The translations under genes and the position numbers were made by a program. Of a stretch of 64,000 nt of DNA, positions 12,801 to 25,030 are shown piece after piece. Source of the stretch: Rotaria macrura (Eukaryota > Rotifera > Eurotatoria > Philodinida > Philodinidae). The notes beneath the pieces are model-generated. The model searched no databases, had not been told where the DNA came from, and saw only the letters and a list, made by a program, of their open reading frames with translations. The stretch spans positions 57,797-121,796 of the forward strand of contig OENT01000344.1 of the NCBI GenBank assembly GCA_900239685.1, read 5' to 3'. The first letter of the stretch is position 1. Every line of letters begins with the position of its first letter.

Positions 12801-13539
12801 ATACACGTTAGAGTTACTACTAGATGGCTTGAAGGAATAGGCAATTTGTTGGCAAAAATTATTCGTACGATCAAAATGCTCACTTTCTTAGTCGCTTTGT
12901 CTATCAAGTAAAAACTAATTTGGAATGGATTTTTAGAAAAATTTTAACTCGTCATTCATTTTTAATGACATTGTTATTGAATTTCTCAGACGTATCAAAA
13001 ACTAAATAGAGCATCGATATGAGCAACTGTACTCTATAAATAATTTTTGAGAATTTAATTATTCATATTTTCTAGAAATGTACCGATATCTCAAACGCTT
13101 GTGGGCCAGGTGATTTTTATACTTGGAGTGTAGATACTAGAACTCTTGACGGTTCTTTTGCTGGTTTCCGCATCTCAAAAAACAGATGTGACATTGAATT
13201 ATTATAGAAACAAAATCGTACAGATAAGATTTGTCATCACTGACCTAATCAGTGCAAAGAACATCTCACACATCTAGATAGTAATTATTGCTCTAACCGA
13301 TTCCATAGCTTGCTGAACTAATTTCTATAAATATCACATCAATCTATGACAACGGATAGTAAACTTCTTGGCATGTAATTGTTTTTTCTTTTTTATCGAA
13401 AATGCACGTTTGATCTGTTTTATGACAAAAGTATTTCTCAAGTTGTAATAGCATACATTTCTTTTTAGTCACGAAACGACAGAAAAAAGATATCACAAGA
13501 TAATGTCTTGTTTATTGTTTGTTTCTCGTATTATAGAGA
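9861..13539. other. intergenic, no gene seen
   Basis: AT-rich DNA. Frames of 60-90 codons at 10233, 11279 and 11610 look random, with no domain, signal peptide or splice continuation. The 3' end may hold the promoter of the receptor gene, but I see no clear TATA box. Confidence 0.55.
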
Positions 13540-16500
13540 ATGTCATTCGCCGAATCGAAACAATGGAGATCGATGTTCCTTTTTATCGTATGTACTATGA
13601 TAAAAGTTTGCTTCACTCAACATGAAACATCACAATTCCGTCCATCAAATATCGAAATCAGTATAAACATGTTAATTTTTCATAAGAGAACTTTGAATTT
13701 GACTTCTTTCTTCTTTTGTCACAGCACCAAGTTTGTTTATTATGGAATCAACTAGCACTGCTAATTTCACATGTCGTAATCATGAATTAAATAACAAATC
13801 ATTAGAAGTCAATTTATCTAAAATAATTCCATCGGATCGAATTACAATAAAAACTTATAATATAAATGAAAATACAATTAATATTGAACTTCAAGCAAAA
13901 GATTACGTTGGAATTTTTCACTTACTATGTTATGCACACGGCGAAAAATCAAAAGGCACTCGTACTGATGTAATTGTAAAAGGTAAAGAAATAATAATAT
14001 TCTTCTACTGATATCAGTTACATGATAATATATATAATATATCTTTTCACTATTTTCCTTTCTTTCTTTCTCTTGATAAAATATATACGCGATTCAAATA
14101 AAGACAGAAAAGAAATGTCTTTTTCAGCTGCACCAGGTGTACTTCAGCTTAAGGAGCGTTGTCAAGTCTATGATAAACAATATATTAAATGCCGGATTCT
14201 TGCGCCAACCATAGCAACTGCGATTCAAAATGATTATCCGGCTACGTTTGAATTCAATGAAATGAGTCATTCGTAAGTTAGGAATGTTTGCCGTAAAAAT
14301 AAATAATTTACATTTTTACACTCTAGGCCCGATCGTGCGGCTTACGTGACACGTGTTGAGTTTTTGAAAAAGGAAAGCACAAATGAATATTTAACATTCA
14401 AATGGAAGCCATTAATAGATGGAGAATTTCCAGATAGAGTTCGAATGCATATGAAAGCACTTTTACCTCATTTTGATCCATCCTCATACTACTTTGATAT
14501 GACACCGGGTAAATTTTGTATTTATGCAAAATAGAGGCATGTTAAAGATCTTTATAGAATATATCGATAGATTTACTATCGTCTTGTTATTTGTACAATC
14601 ACCAAAAAAGATGGTTCATTGATTTAAAAAAAACTGGAGAAATTCCTGAGTCATATATTTACAATAGAGATAACGTTTAGAGCTTATATTGTTGCTGGGA
14701 AGTACAAAAGTTCTGCATAATAATATTTGTTTTCACAATCTCGCTAGCAGTTGAATATCAAAAGCTAAAGGCAACGGTCGTTGAGAATTGTATGCCATTA
14801 ATCAGAGTTAGAGTTTTAAGATTGTTTAAAATGAATTCTCATAAATTACTTCTAGATTTAAGTTATCCGAGCTAAGATTAGTAATTTTTCCTCTGATACT
14901 GATAAATTGTTATTTTTTCTTTGAAATCATTCTTGTCAAACTAAAATTTCTACGAAGACAAAACATGAGGCATGAAAAAGAAACTTATTTTCTTAAAGTT
15001 ACATTACAAAGTTTGTTATTCTATCCTATTTCTTATGGAAAAAACCGAGACAACCAAGCCTGGAGGATATTTGTCAAGAAAGGAATGGACTCTTTTTACA
15101 TGGACCATACCGACCCCCCCCCCCCCCTTCATTTCCCCATCGCCGGGTTTTGTTTTCTTTTAAATATTTTATAGTTGAGACTGATGTGATGATATCAGAT
15201 CAACAAATCAAACCCTGGACATTTTTAGAATCGAAGAAAATCAATACTTTAGTTAGGGATCATTTTCAACAAATATTGACTCGTATGCTATAGTTTAACT
15301 TAATAAATCATCTATAGTTGCATGAAAAATGATCAAAAGTTGTACTACATACGCAACAGAGTTTACTCTACAAAATAAAAATTTAATAATCTTACACAAT
15401 TGTGCTATTAATTAGTACTGTCTATCATTAAAGAGTACTCACTGATGCACTTGTACTGCAGTAAATTAGCAAGATTGTATAGCCTATAAATTCACCACAA
15501 TCCATTACTAAACGGTGGATTTTCTATTATTAATGTAGTTTTATACAGGCTTGCAAAATATTTTAATAGATTAAAAAAAGATCACGATTCTTTTAATACA
15601 GGGATTCAAACTTCTGGAGGACGACAAAATAGCAAGAGGAGATTGAAAAAAACAGCTACTAGTTGTAGACGATGAGTATCGAAAATTGCTTTTATGCGAA
15701 ATAAGTATCATTATCGCAATCAGCATACAAAAAGAACATCAGAAACTGTAAAATTTGACGAAAAATGTATCTAATGAGTTGTTTTGCCCGTACTTCATGT
15801 CGACCTTCCATTGGTAAAATTTTAGACTATGCCTTCACAATATCCTAGAATACATAAGATCTATATATCGATGAGCTGAATTTTACGTTGAAATTCTAAT
15901 ATTTGATTTGTTTATAAATACCTAAGACTAATTAGACAACGTAATACAACTGTACCAATGCAGATCTAGAAATCTACCGATAGACACTCTTTGAAGTTGT
16001 TTCTTTTAGTTTCATGAATATTTTTCTGAAGACTATAGATATGATTTGTAAACATAGTTGCTAAAAAATCTATCACTATTTATTGTTCTTTGTAAGAAAA
16101 GTTAAACTTGCCGATCTATTCCTAAAATAAAGATTAGTTCAGTTATTTTATGTACACTACTTATTTATCAAGAACGCATTAAATCATTGTACCTCTTTAA
16201 CATGTTTTATCTTTTGTGTAATGAACATATTGAGTGCCTCAAAATGACCATTTATTCATTTAGTCTTTCGAATAACACCGAAATTTACTTTACACAACAA
16301 ATCATCAAATGACATTCAACTACAACTAGCGTCAAGTTTACAATCGGCATTTTGTGAGAAAAGTGTTACACCAAAATCAGAGTCGTCTATCAATCAAGTA
16401 AATCAAATTAATTTTCGAAGACAACTCATAATTTGAAGTGTTCAATAATCTTCTACTTAGACATGGACAATAATTGATACGAAGCAAAATCCTATCGTAT

Positions 16501-17212
16501 TTAATAATCTACTATCTGATTCATTCTATCGTATATGTATGAAATGCAAAAAAGTCTTTACTGATCCAGATGGTGTGGAAGAATGTCAAGAAATTCAAAC
16601 ATTAACTAGATTCAGTAGGTTACTCCATATATATTAAAAAGAATAATGATATTGAATTTTATTAAAGATATTTTCGATCAAAATTACTTCTTCTTCATCC
16701 TTATCATTGTCATCTTGATTTTTATCATTATCATTGGTCTTGTTTTCTAGTAATTGAGTGAATCGATTTCTATACTTTTTAATAGAATGTTTTTTTTTTC
16801 TATCAATAGTTGTTGGAAAAATCAACAAAGCCATGAATATAAAGTAGTAAGATATTTGATTATTCATAATATAAACTATTATACTAAATAATATGTGTTC
16901 AAGATTCCTCGTTTTAACAAATTTATTTCACATCCGACACGTCGGAATCCGTACGAAATAACCAATGAACATGACACTGAATCTAGTTCTTCAAATAATA
17001 ATAGTAGTTCGAATTCAGAAGAAACAGTAACATACGCCACAATATTTTATATCTCGTCTCTCACTATTCTATTTTAGTCCGATCCTTCTCCTTTGAATAC
17101 TGGTTGTTCACCAACAAGTTATGGTCCTATTGCATATACTCTTATAGCCGAAATAACGGATGCTATCAATATGTGTTCACCACCAGAAATTTTATCTGAA
17201 TCCAACAAATAA
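13540..17212 (+). CDS. Ig/FN3 type I membrane receptor, cytokine-receptor-like, 11 exons
   Basis: Hand-built exons: 13540-13660, 13725-13982, 14128-14272, 14327-14508, 14751-14861, 16264-16397, 16461-16614, 16668-16749, 16810-16843, 16904-17026, 17078-17212. All ten junctions have GT/AG and keep phase, giving 492 residues. Domain order: N-terminal signal peptide (about 1-26); an Ig-like domain with Cys57 and Cys109 and a D-x-x-G before the second Cys; an FN3-like module with Cys138-x9-Cys148; a second FN3-like module (about 236-365); a transmembrane helix (375-396); and a cytoplasmic tail of 96 residues with a Ser/Asn-rich stretch and two tyrosines near the end (SYGPIAYTLI). Ig plus two FN3 modules with a C-x9-C pair is the plan of class I cytokine receptors (gp130/Domeless type). 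However, the Trp after the second Cys and the WSxWS motif are missing, so that assignment is inference; a generic Ig/FN3 receptor is the alternative. Intron 5 is long (1.4 kb); the rest are short. Confidence 0.8.
15114..15127. repeat. poly-C run (14 C) in receptor intron 5
   Basis: Fourteen consecutive C bases in otherwise AT-rich intronic DNA. The overlapping short frames around 14965-15174 are created by this tract and are not genes. Such runs are prone to length error. Confidence 0.9.
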
Positions 17213-17512
17213 TTCATTTTCTAACAAATACTATCCAATGTCCAATACATAGTTTGAGCAGATTATGGTCCGTACATATCATTTTTCAATGCTTTTTGTA
17301 AAAAAAAGAACTTATTCGAATGATTTAATATGAAGTAGCCGTCACTTTTGAACTCTGTGTTGTATTTTCTGTTTTCTTTTGTTAATATACATTCACAAAA
17401 TTAAATGCTACGAAAACAATTAAGAACATTCTGACTATTTTGTATAAATACACGAATCGAAAACTAAGATCATTGAAATAATTGTTACATCGAGTTTTAA
17501 GAATTTAACAAA

Positions 17513-17726
17513 ATGAGTGTGTGTGCCTTTGTCTGTACATTTTCTGTTCTATTTAGTTTCCTCTGCTTTTATGCGACAAATCAAGAATCCAGTGTTCAAA
17601 AGAATGAAAACAGTAGTCTATCAATAAACGTTTCAATATTGTACTGTAGTTTTCAAACGAACCCTTCCAATTTTACCGGAAAATAGACCTCGATTTTCAA
17701 TGAATAAAGTAGTAACCGTAGAGTGA
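17513..17726 (+). CDS. possible short secreted peptide (58 aa, 2 exons)
   Basis: An ATG at 17513 opens a strong signal-peptide-like run (MSVCAFVCTFSVLFSFLCFY), followed by a polar stretch. A GTAGTC donor after 17612 and a pyrimidine-rich acceptor before 17650 join two segments in phase 1 and give 58 residues, with a KR pair and the ending RPRFSMNKVVTVE. It follows the receptor gene on the same strand. The donor is weak and no poly(A) signal was located, so this may instead be the first exon of a larger gene or a decayed gene. There is no homology that I recognise. Confidence 0.3.
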
Positions 17727-18932
17727 AATGACTTTCGAATTTCAACTCGAAATATAGTTATATGGTATAGACTGAAATCAGAACGAGACTACAGTATGAT
17801 GCCATTGTTTCACATACGTTTGATTTGTTTCTACTCTGAGAAAAGAGTATTACATTTATAGGTTTAAACTCGGATGCAAAAGTATCCATAGAAATGTCAA
17901 AGCCTATTGTGTCCGAACAGAAAGTGCTAGTAACCTAATTTCTTCACTGGTGGATAAAGCACAACTTGTATTTGAAAACATACATTGACATTTTAAATTG
18001 AAGATGTAGTTTGCGGTATCAAATCTCAAATATTTTCCAAATACGACAATTGGCTTGTTCCCATGGTAAAATTTGGAATTCTTTCATATCTTGATTACAT
18101 GTATTCGTTTGAATATTTTGAAACGGGTTTCAAATTTTGCAGTATCATACAGCTTTGATTGAGATAAACGTTGTGATTCGAACGGATATGTTCCTTTTGA
18201 GTTATTAACAATTTTTTAGTTATGTCGAAATTAGCGACAAGTTCTATTTTGTACATATTTTATATTATACCATTTATGAACTTCATGAAATAAATTTTTC
18301 TACCGCATTTTACCTATTCTTGTAAAACCTCAAAGTACTCTATTTCACATCATTCTAAAAGATTGTCATTCTTGCTCATCACTAGAACTTTCGTCGAAAT
18401 TGCACAATCTAGTGACTGTGCTTTTGACATTGAAGATAGTGAACACTCCAAGAATATACAAAAAAACTGAAAATAGATCTTCAGCAATTTTATATTCTGC
18501 AGACGTCTGTTAGCAAATGTCAACGTATTAATTTACATTTTATAGCGAATTTAATACAACGTAAAACAAAACAAAATACGAGATAATTTACCGTAGCAAA
18601 AAATCAATTGTAATGTTTGAAAATATTTGAGATTCGATATCGTAGAGTACATCTTCAATTATAATGTCAATGTGTGTTTTTAAGCACAAGCTCTACCCTA
18701 TCTATCAGTAAAGAAATTAGACACGTATCGATTTCTGTTCGAAAACACTAGATTTCGACATTTGTACAGTTACTTTTGCATCAGCGGTTATATGAGTGAC
18801 AAGAACTAAAATAGTCGTATCATAGTCAGCTGTTCTCCTCTAAGTGTAGTTTCCTATCGAAAATTCGAAATTCAGTTTGTTAATAAAAACAAATTTCATT
18901 AAAAATAACGAAGGTACGTTCGCAAAGGTCTT

Positions 18933-19275
18933 ATGAATTGCAAGAATTCTTTTGCCATGACACTTATTTTATTATTATATCTTGTTTGCCTTCCATTGTT
19001 GTATTTATACACGATGTTGACAGGACAAAATATAAACAATTTTAGATAGGAAGATGTTGTCAATGGATGAACGTATGAATAGAAAAGCTTTTCTTTTGAG
19101 AGCACTCTCCTCTAAAAATAATATTAACGCTCATCAGTCAAAAAAGTATGTTGAATACACATCCCTTCTTGAGAAACGTACTTCTTGGTGTGCTAACATC
19201 CCCTCGTATGATTCAAATTTTAATAATGAGCCGGAAGAAGACTTCATTTCATACGAGTTCCCTGAAAGTTTCTAA
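18933..19275 (+). pseudogene. secreted-peptide precursor apparently split by a one-base frameshift
   Basis: Two adjacent frames on the plus strand. The first (ATG at 18933 or 18957) encodes a classic signal peptide, MTLILLLYLVCLPLLYLY, and hits a TAG at about 19048, right after the T-run in AACAATTTTAG. The second frame (ATG at 19054) runs 73 codons to 19275. It contains basic sites (NRK, KK, KR in LLEKRTSW) and an acidic tail ending FPESF. The frames differ by one base, and no GT donor is available between them to make an intron. The likeliest reading is one secreted or neuropeptide-like precursor disrupted by an indel or a sequencing error. Alternatively the second frame starts independently or is a 3' exon using the AG at 19046. 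AATAAAATAA sequences follow near 19470. Confidence 0.4.
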
Positions 19276-19704
19276 AAATCTTTTATCTCTAGAACACTTT
19301 TAACTCTTCTCCTCTTTATATAACAACGGTAGGTTATTCTTTCTCTTTTTCTTTCTTCGTATTCCTTTTCTTTTTGTATCTCACTCTATTCATCTTAGCT
19401 TTTCCTTTCTGTATTCTAGACTCTTGTACTGTAGGGACCGTGAACGTGGTCGACAGTTATTAGCAAAATAAAAATAAAATAATTTTAACTTAACCAATTG
19501 ATTTATGTTATTTGTTACTCTGAAATGGTAGTAGAGGTGATAGTATGATTTGTCATGATACACGAATACGCATCAGATAGCAAACAAAAAGAAAAATATC
19601 ATTCTTTCCAATTTTGTAACAAAAATGATTAGTGTATCAAATATCAATCAACGAAAGCCTTATATTTTCAATCGAACGAATCAATTGACTTATTGGAATC
19701 TACA

Positions 19705-20580
19705 ATGATGATTGTCACCATTTTTCTTCTTATATGGACTTTTCATCACGTTGAAGTTTTTATTAGTGGAGCTGAAACTGATTTATCAACGTTAACAACA
19801 AATCAAATTCAAGTATGGCTCGAGGCCGTTTCTGATATAAACATGATCGCTCAAGATCCACGTATCGAAATCTATGATTGGAATAAGGAACTTGATGTTC
19901 CTCTATACAATGATCAAAACAACATAACTAATGAAAACCGTTTTCTATTTAGACAAAATGTAAACAAGAAGGTGGATTGGTATTTGTATGAAAATCAAAT
20001 TAACACTGCTATTTCATCAAATAGTTATGATCGATGTCATGGAAAATTATCGTCGAAACAAGTCCAAGAAGATATCGCCGGTACATATGTGTATGCAAGA
20101 ACTCCGATCAACAATGGTGTTGGAATAATTATTATTCAAATAGCAAACACAATTCGTTGGTATAATGGTACATCTTTGTATTTGTTTGGTACTCAACCAA
20201 ATATAAAACACGGCACCCAACTTTTACTTGCTTTCGAAACAGTTATTTATTATAATTCAAATAGTGACTTAATACACTTCAATTCAAAAATCGATGATAT
20301 TATTCAACATGCAGAAATGACTATTCAAAATGATGTTAACAATAATCTGAAAACATTTCTTTCTATGGAAAGTTTATCTTGTCGACGACATCAACGCATC
20401 ATGAATGATGATTTATTTTCACTCGTGTTAGCTTGCACGATTAAAGTTACGTTTCAATGTCCTCTCTCTGTAGGCTCCGCTTGTTGGCTTGAAGATAAAA
20501 AGCTATCCAGCATTCGTTTAAACATTGGTTCCAAAGCGTTCGTCAGCGATCAAAGAATATCGATTCGAATCGATGTTTAA
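19705..20580 (+). CDS. orphan secreted protein, 291 aa, single exon
   Basis: The longest uninterrupted frame in the window. I place the start at the ATG at 19705 (MMIVTIFLLIWTF), because the frame upstream offers only TTG. The first 25 or so residues form a signal peptide, and no later transmembrane segment is present. The mature part has five cysteines (in DRCHG, LSCRR, LACTI, FQCPL and SACW) and N-glycosylation sites NIT and NGT. It is rich in Asn and Ile, typical of this genome. The stop is followed by AATAAA at 20604-20609. I do not recognise the family. It lies in the same-strand cluster of secreted and surface genes. A lectin or beta-rich extracellular domain is possible from alternating hydrophobic stretches but is not shown. 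Confidence 0.7.
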   Translation: MMIVTIFLLIWTFHHVEVFISGAETDLSTLTTNQIQVWLEAVSDINMIAQDPRIEIYDWNKELDVPLYNDQNNITNENRFLFRQNVNKKVDWYLYENQINTAISSNSYDRCHGKLSSKQVQEDIAGTYVYARTPINNGVGIIIIQIANTIRWYNGTSLYLFGTQPNIKHGTQLLLAFETVIYYNSNSDLIHFNSKIDDIIQHAEMTIQNDVNNNLKTFLSMESLSCRRHQRIMNDDLFSLVLACTIKVTFQCPLSVGSACWLEDKKLSSIRLNIGSKAFVSDQRISIRIDV

Positions 20581-20603
20581 ATAATCATTAATATCGATCT
20601 TTT

Positions 20604-20609
20604 AATAAA
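20604..20609 (+). terminator. poly(A) signal AATAAA
   Basis: A canonical hexamer 24 bases after the stop of the 19705-20580 gene, in TTTAATAAAATAATTG. Confidence 0.6.
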
Positions 20610-20760
20610 ATAATTGAAGTCGGGATAATACTGTTTTTGATTCGTTGTCCGAAGAAAAATCAGAATGAGAAATGACATAAGTAATTAAATGCAAGTCTAT
20701 CATGCATTGAACTAGCAACGAATAGTCTGTTTGAAGAGTCTCACATAATTGCAATTTACA

Positions 20761-21250
20761 ATGTCTAATAACTTTAATAATAAGTCAAATATAAATGAAA
20801 ACTTTCAAAATATTTTTCAAAATATTTATACAATCATGAATACTATATTGACAGATATAAACAGGCATATCAATCATCAGACATGTGTGTAATGTGTCCG
20901 AATCAACCGTAATACCAAATAACGAAATTCTTTCAACAGATTATCAATAGTCAATCAAATGTGTTCACTCTTTTAATGATTCATCTAATATCAACAAAAA
21001 CTTCTCCAGGAGAATCATTCTGATAATTGTCCATGGTCATAATTCATTATGAGAAATCAGATAAATGCCTTACTTTGTGTTATCAATGAATATAAACCAC
21101 GAAAAGATACAAAAACACTATGAATATACCATCAACTCAGGAAGGGTTAATAAATACCCAGATCGATTCTTCGAAGAGATTGATTTATTCAAGAAAAATC
21201 TTTCAGTCTATCATTTTAAAAAGAAAATTCTTAGAATTATTCCTATTTGA
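20761..21250 (+). other. two short ORFs of unclear status
   Basis: A frame from ATG 20761 encodes about 43 Asn-rich residues (MSNNFNNKSN..). A second from ATG 21065 encodes 61 residues with a mixed, protein-like composition (..HYEYTINSGRVNKYPDRFFEEIDLF..). They are in different frames with stops between them. No convincing intron joins them. They might be exons of a small gene or remnants. Confidence 0.2.
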
Positions 21251-24200
21251 TTTGTTTATTCTGTGTTCAAAGTGATCAATGTAGCCTCTAAATCTCTTCT
21301 GCATTTCATATTCGACTTTTGATAATAATAATAACTTGTCTATTTAACTGTTTCTATGGAAATCGATCAAGTTACATTTCGTAAATTAAAATAAAGATTT
21401 TTCTATACCATAATGTCGCGTAAAAACATGGAACTGAAAACTACTAATAGGAAATCTTTTGAGAAGTATTCTTTCTGAAACATGATATTTCAAGTGCTTT
21501 GACTTCGATATTTCGTCGATCTCAATGAAGAAAAAACGCGATGTATACGAAAGTCAGAGCCATTTTGGGAATCAAAATTAATACACTGATCAGGATTATG
21601 TGGATAATGAAACATTGTCGTCGACTTTTCCTCGCATCAGAAAGATCACTCTTGTGGCTTTCCTTTGTATGACTAAATCGGTAAAATGGATTACATTTTG
21701 AATGTGTTCCACTGGTAGGGATTCATAATAAGAGAGTCGCAAGATCACATAAGGGCAGAAACTGGCCCATAGGAGATGAACATAAAATGCTACTTGAATA
21801 AGAATAAGATGATTTTTCTTTTAATTAATACTAGCCTTTAATCATCAATATATAATATATCAGTCAAAAAGACTGTATCATGTGTCTATCCACGGAAAAT
21901 GTTTTAGAGAAAAAATGGGGTTAACCGCGTTTATTCTCATTGTGTTTTAAATAAACCACCGTTTCCTAGACGAAGACTACGGTATTCGAAAAGGCGGGTT
22001 TCTGAACTGCAGCATATACCATTGCAAACGCAAACTTCGGAAACGGTGCTAGTCTGGATTTTCCGACATGGAGGTTATCGCAATTTTAACTTTGGAATCC
22101 AACCTTGCAGTTTCAGATCGCATAAAATGCTGTTAATATTGTTTTAACTGGAGTCACGAATCAGTCCCCCTTATGTGAAATGTATTTTGCGAGAATAAAG
22201 ATCTTTTTTAAATAAAATTTGATGACGAAATGAAATTTACAATTGAGAAAAAAGACTATTTTGAGTTTCTGGGCCAGGAGAATATGTCGTTTAATTGTAT
22301 TAGTGAATTTTATTTTCGTAAAGTGGATCTCATTTGAGAAGGAATCACTGCAACAGGCTAGCACTCAAGCCGGCAACAGTTGATTTTTTTTGATTCTTAA
22401 TTAATTTTAAAATAAAAAAATCAAATAAAAAATCGATGATTCGATCAACGTCATAAAGTTTAGTATCCTTGTTGTTCAAGGTATAAATCAAGGGTGAAAC
22501 AGCTTAAACAAGAGTTTTTTTATAAATTTCTATTATGCTTTTTCGATTTTCCTGATTTCTGTGATTTTTTAAAGGTTTTTTGTTGATTTTTCCGATTTCA
22601 TTGATTGTAATCAATCGATTAAAAATTAAAAAACTCAGAAAAATCGCAGAAATCAGCTGTGTCCCCCTTGCTCGATCAGCTTATAAGGCAGATGCGTTGA
22701 AAGATTTGTGTACACAAATATGATCGAGTGATTTGTATAGTCATATACAAATTTGGAGAAGTAGAGTTACAATAAAAAAAAGTTAGTGTTTGAATTGAGC
22801 CTCAACCAAAAAAAAAGATTAAAAATATAATGCTAGACTGCTCACTGACTGACTAAGTGAAAAAAAATCTAAAAAAAATTCATGATCGAGAAATTAGTAG
22901 ATTTGACTATGTAAGTATCTTCTAAAAAATGACTTTATCATTACAAGCAAAGTTTCTGAAAGAAAACTTAAGCAAATAGTTCAACATCGTGTTACTTGGA
23001 TCAACAAAGCGTCGAATGGCAGCTTTTTAAATAAAATATGATAAAGATTCCAAGATATAGATTACTCTAATAAGACAAAGAGAAATGTTTTCATGTGTTA
23101 TTAATACGAAGCTGAAATAGAAAACCACACCATGATAGCTTTTACAACTTTCAGAGACTAAGAACGGTATTCATATAAAATCGCACAACACCTTATGTTT
23201 ATTATTTCTAAAAATATGGTATTCTGTTTTTCTCGCTAAAGATTTTTACTATAGGCTCAGAAAGGAGATATTCAATTATTCTGGACGTATATAATGTTGT
23301 AAAAAAAGAAAAACTGTAACCGTTGTCATCCTAAGCACTAAAACCTGATGGAGTTTCAATCGAAAAGGTTCCATTTTCATTACTATTCCTCGAAGTGCTA
23401 TAATGGGATAGAATCATATGTAGATAATGATGAAGAAGAATATGATGATTATTGATTTATTATAAGCGTCCACGGATGTGAAAATAAATACAGGTTACTC
23501 TAAAAGGCCGTATTATGGATGCAGGTCCAAAAATATACCATAGGAGGATGAGATCCATTTTTTATCTGTAAATTCAATTCATTTGGTTTGTTGTGTGTTC
23601 ATTTTTTCAAAAAAAAAAATAGAGGTAACTAGTTCCAGAAAATTTTTAAAACATAATTTCGTTTCTCTGCTAATTCTACTCTTTATATCGATAATTATAA
23701 AACGATACTGACTGTCCCATAGTAAAAGCCAGTAATTGAAAAACAAGGCAACAAAAACCATGAACAAAAAGATAGGAGCGTTATATTAAACGGTATGATA
23801 TAACTGACAACCAGGGTCATGCATTGTAATGACTTTTTCCAACCGGACCCGGCCTCATTCTTTTTCCTATACTCGAGCACAACACAGAGTCGGCCGTCCT
23901 ATATCCGAAACCGGCTCGGATAGCTGTACCCGATACCCGACCCAAATCTAACGAACATCCATCACATACTTTCAGTCATAGTACAGCTTTTACACTTTTC
24001 TTTGATATTAAAACTTAATGTTTAGATTTTTTCCTAAACAGCGAGACAAGAAATAAATCATCTCAAATTCCACAAAATGGTAAGTGAAGAAAGTGATTTA
24101 GGATTCACTCTATGTATGCAACTGCTACAACTCGATCAATTTCGCTAATCATGTTTGCTGGTTTTCGGATGAAGCTCGAATGGAACCCTTGTGTTGTTAT

Positions 24201-24918
24201 CAAGCGCTGTACTCATAGATACATATATGAATGCTTTTTGTAATATCAAAGTACACGACTGCCTTTCCGATAGCTCTTTTTCTTTGCTATGTATTCAGCT
24301 ACAGGTATAATTACAGAATCAGTAACGATTGAGCTAATTTTAATCCTTCACTTTTGAGCACATAGCAGTTTGAAAAAGTAACAATACTTTCGAATATCGA
24401 GATTTGATTAATTGCAAATATGCCTGTCGGTATAATCTTGAATCTGGCACGAAATGGGAAACTCTGTTCCTACCCGTTACTCAACCGGATCCAGCTAATT
24501 TGCACCCAAACCGATGCTCCGGGTCAGGTCAAATACCGGTTACTCGGCAAGATTCCAGAACACTACTGAACACATCAGAACATAGAATACATGCCTATGC
24601 TGACGAAAAATTGAAAACTTTGAAGTTTCTATACAATGAAAAGGGGACTATTAATAGTTTTCAGAAAGTATACAATTCTTACTTATTTTTATCAGGAAAC
24701 TGAAACGGTGTCAATCAAAAAAACTACAAGAATATAGGATAATCTGCAATCATTGCGAATCCTAGCTATTAGAAACATCGATTATAATTCATAGTCATCA
24801 CGAATAAATCCTTTGTTTCATGTGGGTAATTCTTTCTTTCTCCTAATAGTTATTGTAGCGAACTAATTGGAAAATTCACAAATGGAAAAACGAAAATTAC
24901 ACGTAATGTTGACATCTG
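21251..24918. other. intergenic, no gene seen
   Basis: AT-rich DNA with decayed short inverted segments (for example around 21740-22175 and 22380-22680) and two locally G/C-rich patches of CCGGAT/ACCCGA type near 23830-23950 and 24470-24550. The 99-codon frame at 24404 runs through the second patch and looks like repeat-derived chance coding. Confidence 0.5.
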
Positions 24919-24926
24919 CTTTGCAT

Positions 24927-25030
24927 CAGAGGTGTCCACAGGGTGAATTTTTACAACCTGCCCTGCCCTGTCTTGCTCTATAGAGCAAGGTAAAAATTAG
25001 TTTTTCTACTCTGTCCTGTGGACACCTCTG
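24927..25030. mobile_element. 104-bp hAT-type MITE
   Basis: The terminal inverted repeats read CAGAGGTGTCCACAGG at both ends, matching the CAG(A/G)GGTGTC style of hAT ends. The flanks are CTTTGCAT (24919-24926) and CTTTGGAT (25031-25038), an 8-base target duplication with one mismatch, as expected for hAT. The centre holds the perfect palindrome CTTGCTCTATAGAGCAAG. It has no coding capacity. Confidence 0.8.

Noticed and set aside
14965-15174. two overlapping frames with a Pro-rich run
   Set aside because: Created by the 14-C tract inside a receptor intron; the flanking receptor exons join in phase without them.
16634-16867. 77-codon minus-strand Asp/Asn/Lys-rich frame
   Set aside because: Antisense of the receptor TM exon. 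The plus-strand reading makes a proper TM helix with in-phase splice sites on both sides.
24404-24703. 99-codon plus-strand frame through a G/C-rich patch
   Set aside because: No domain or signal. It appears to read through repeated CCGGAT/ACCGGTT words, with no splice support.
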